Assembly: GCA_030620095.1 (NCBI GenBank)
Contig: JAUTXW010001314.1
Coordinates: forward strand, 2,702,001 to 2,766,000
Origin: Kuschelorhynchus macadamiae
Taxonomy: Eukaryota > Arthropoda > Insecta > Coleoptera > Curculionidae
Direction of reading: 5' to 3'
DNA: 64,000 bases
Below the pieces are notes generated by a model, which did not search any database, was not told the origin of the DNA, and saw only the letters and a program-made list of their open reading frames with translations. Position numbers and translations under genes: made by a program. Below, piece after piece: positions 63,746 through 64,000 of the stretch; positions within the stretch are counted from its first letter, which is position 1; each line of letters opens with the position of its first letter.

Positions 63746-63895
63746 TTAGTGTGAATGTGATGCGATATCGGGGCATTCCTTTCCTTCGCAAAACTTATTT
63801 CGGGTTGTGCAAGGACAGGCAATCTTCGGGTACATCATCCTTCCATTCTTTGTTGTCGGAAGATTAACCACAACGGATCCATGCAATCCGCGATC
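63746..63895 (-). CDS. Candidate cysteine-rich terminal exon, unidentified
   Basis: On the minus strand a strong acceptor (AGTTTTGCAG, 63896-63905) opens a frame of 49 codons ending in TAA: DRGLHGSVVVNLPTTKNGRM, MYPKIACPCTTRNKFCEGKE, CPDIASHSH. The four cysteines are spaced C-x-C-x6-C-x4-C, as in a compact disulphide or metal-binding unit. In-frame stops lie just upstream of the acceptor, which supports an exon. The frame enters at phase 0. Upstream exons would lie beyond the window. It may or may not belong with 62812-62988; both end in stops, so they would be alternative ends or separate genes. Confidence 0.45.
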   Translation of the reverse strand, partial: DRGLHGSVVVNLPTTKNGRMMYPKIACPCTTRNKFCEGKECPDIASHSH

Positions 63896-64000
63896 CTGCA
63901 AAACTTAAGGAACCTCGAGAACTAGAGTTTCTTTTCTCCTGGGAGGTAAAATCCTAGTTCGATTCGAAGCAAAGCAGTTAATGTAATGTTTATTCAACAT

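Overview
This is nuclear DNA from an animal, almost certainly an insect. A beetle is my guess, but the sequence does not prove it. The window is AT-rich and has spliced genes with GT..AG introns, long (TA)n tracts, tRNA-headed SINEs and many hAT, Tc1/mariner and non-LTR elements. I see no operons, phage or bacterial features.

The only clearly intact host gene is DCAF13/Sof1 at 4878..9525 (+). It encodes a nucleolar WD40 protein of the small-subunit processome. Its four exons join in phase to 445 codons, the length I recall for the human protein. A tRNA-derived SINE ends about 120 bp before its start codon, and a repeat-rich non-autonomous element lies in intron 2. Three short coding-like segments could be exons of other genes: 44410..44626 (+), 62812..62988 (-) and 63746..63895 (-). 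I cannot name them.

The rest is mostly layered transposons. 1..4760 holds an inverted-repeat element split by a hAT remnant (8-bp duplication AGAACTGC), a MITE, a partial repeat copy and the SINE. 9627..15200 holds MITEs, a hAT fragment, a reverse transcriptase scrap and a 1.3-kb hAT-like element with duplication ACACCCAG. At 16957..21645 a LINE lies on the minus strand, split by a 2.6-kb hAT. A second copy of that hAT is at 33697..36339 with a perfect duplication. 21645..31000 holds a diverged roughly 530-bp tandem repeat carrying ATGGCGG motifs and three dead transposon or LINE fragments. 37740..43670 holds MITEs, (TA)n tracts, a LINE fragment and a Tc1 element with roughly 245-bp inverted repeats of IR/DR design.

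46253..50667 is a complete 4.4-kb hAT with a perfect duplication. Its four-exon transposase is open except for one TGA. 53368..56375 is a DD41D-type Tc1/mariner element with inverted repeats of about 440 bp and a nested insertion. 56951..57323 is a large foldback. 58151..59969 holds a decayed gene resembling the uncharacterised DUF7869 family, flanked by a perfect 20-bp inverted repeat. That is the best candidate here for an under-described transposon type.

Family names are from memory of motifs; no database search was possible. Boundaries given as approximate were read by eye.
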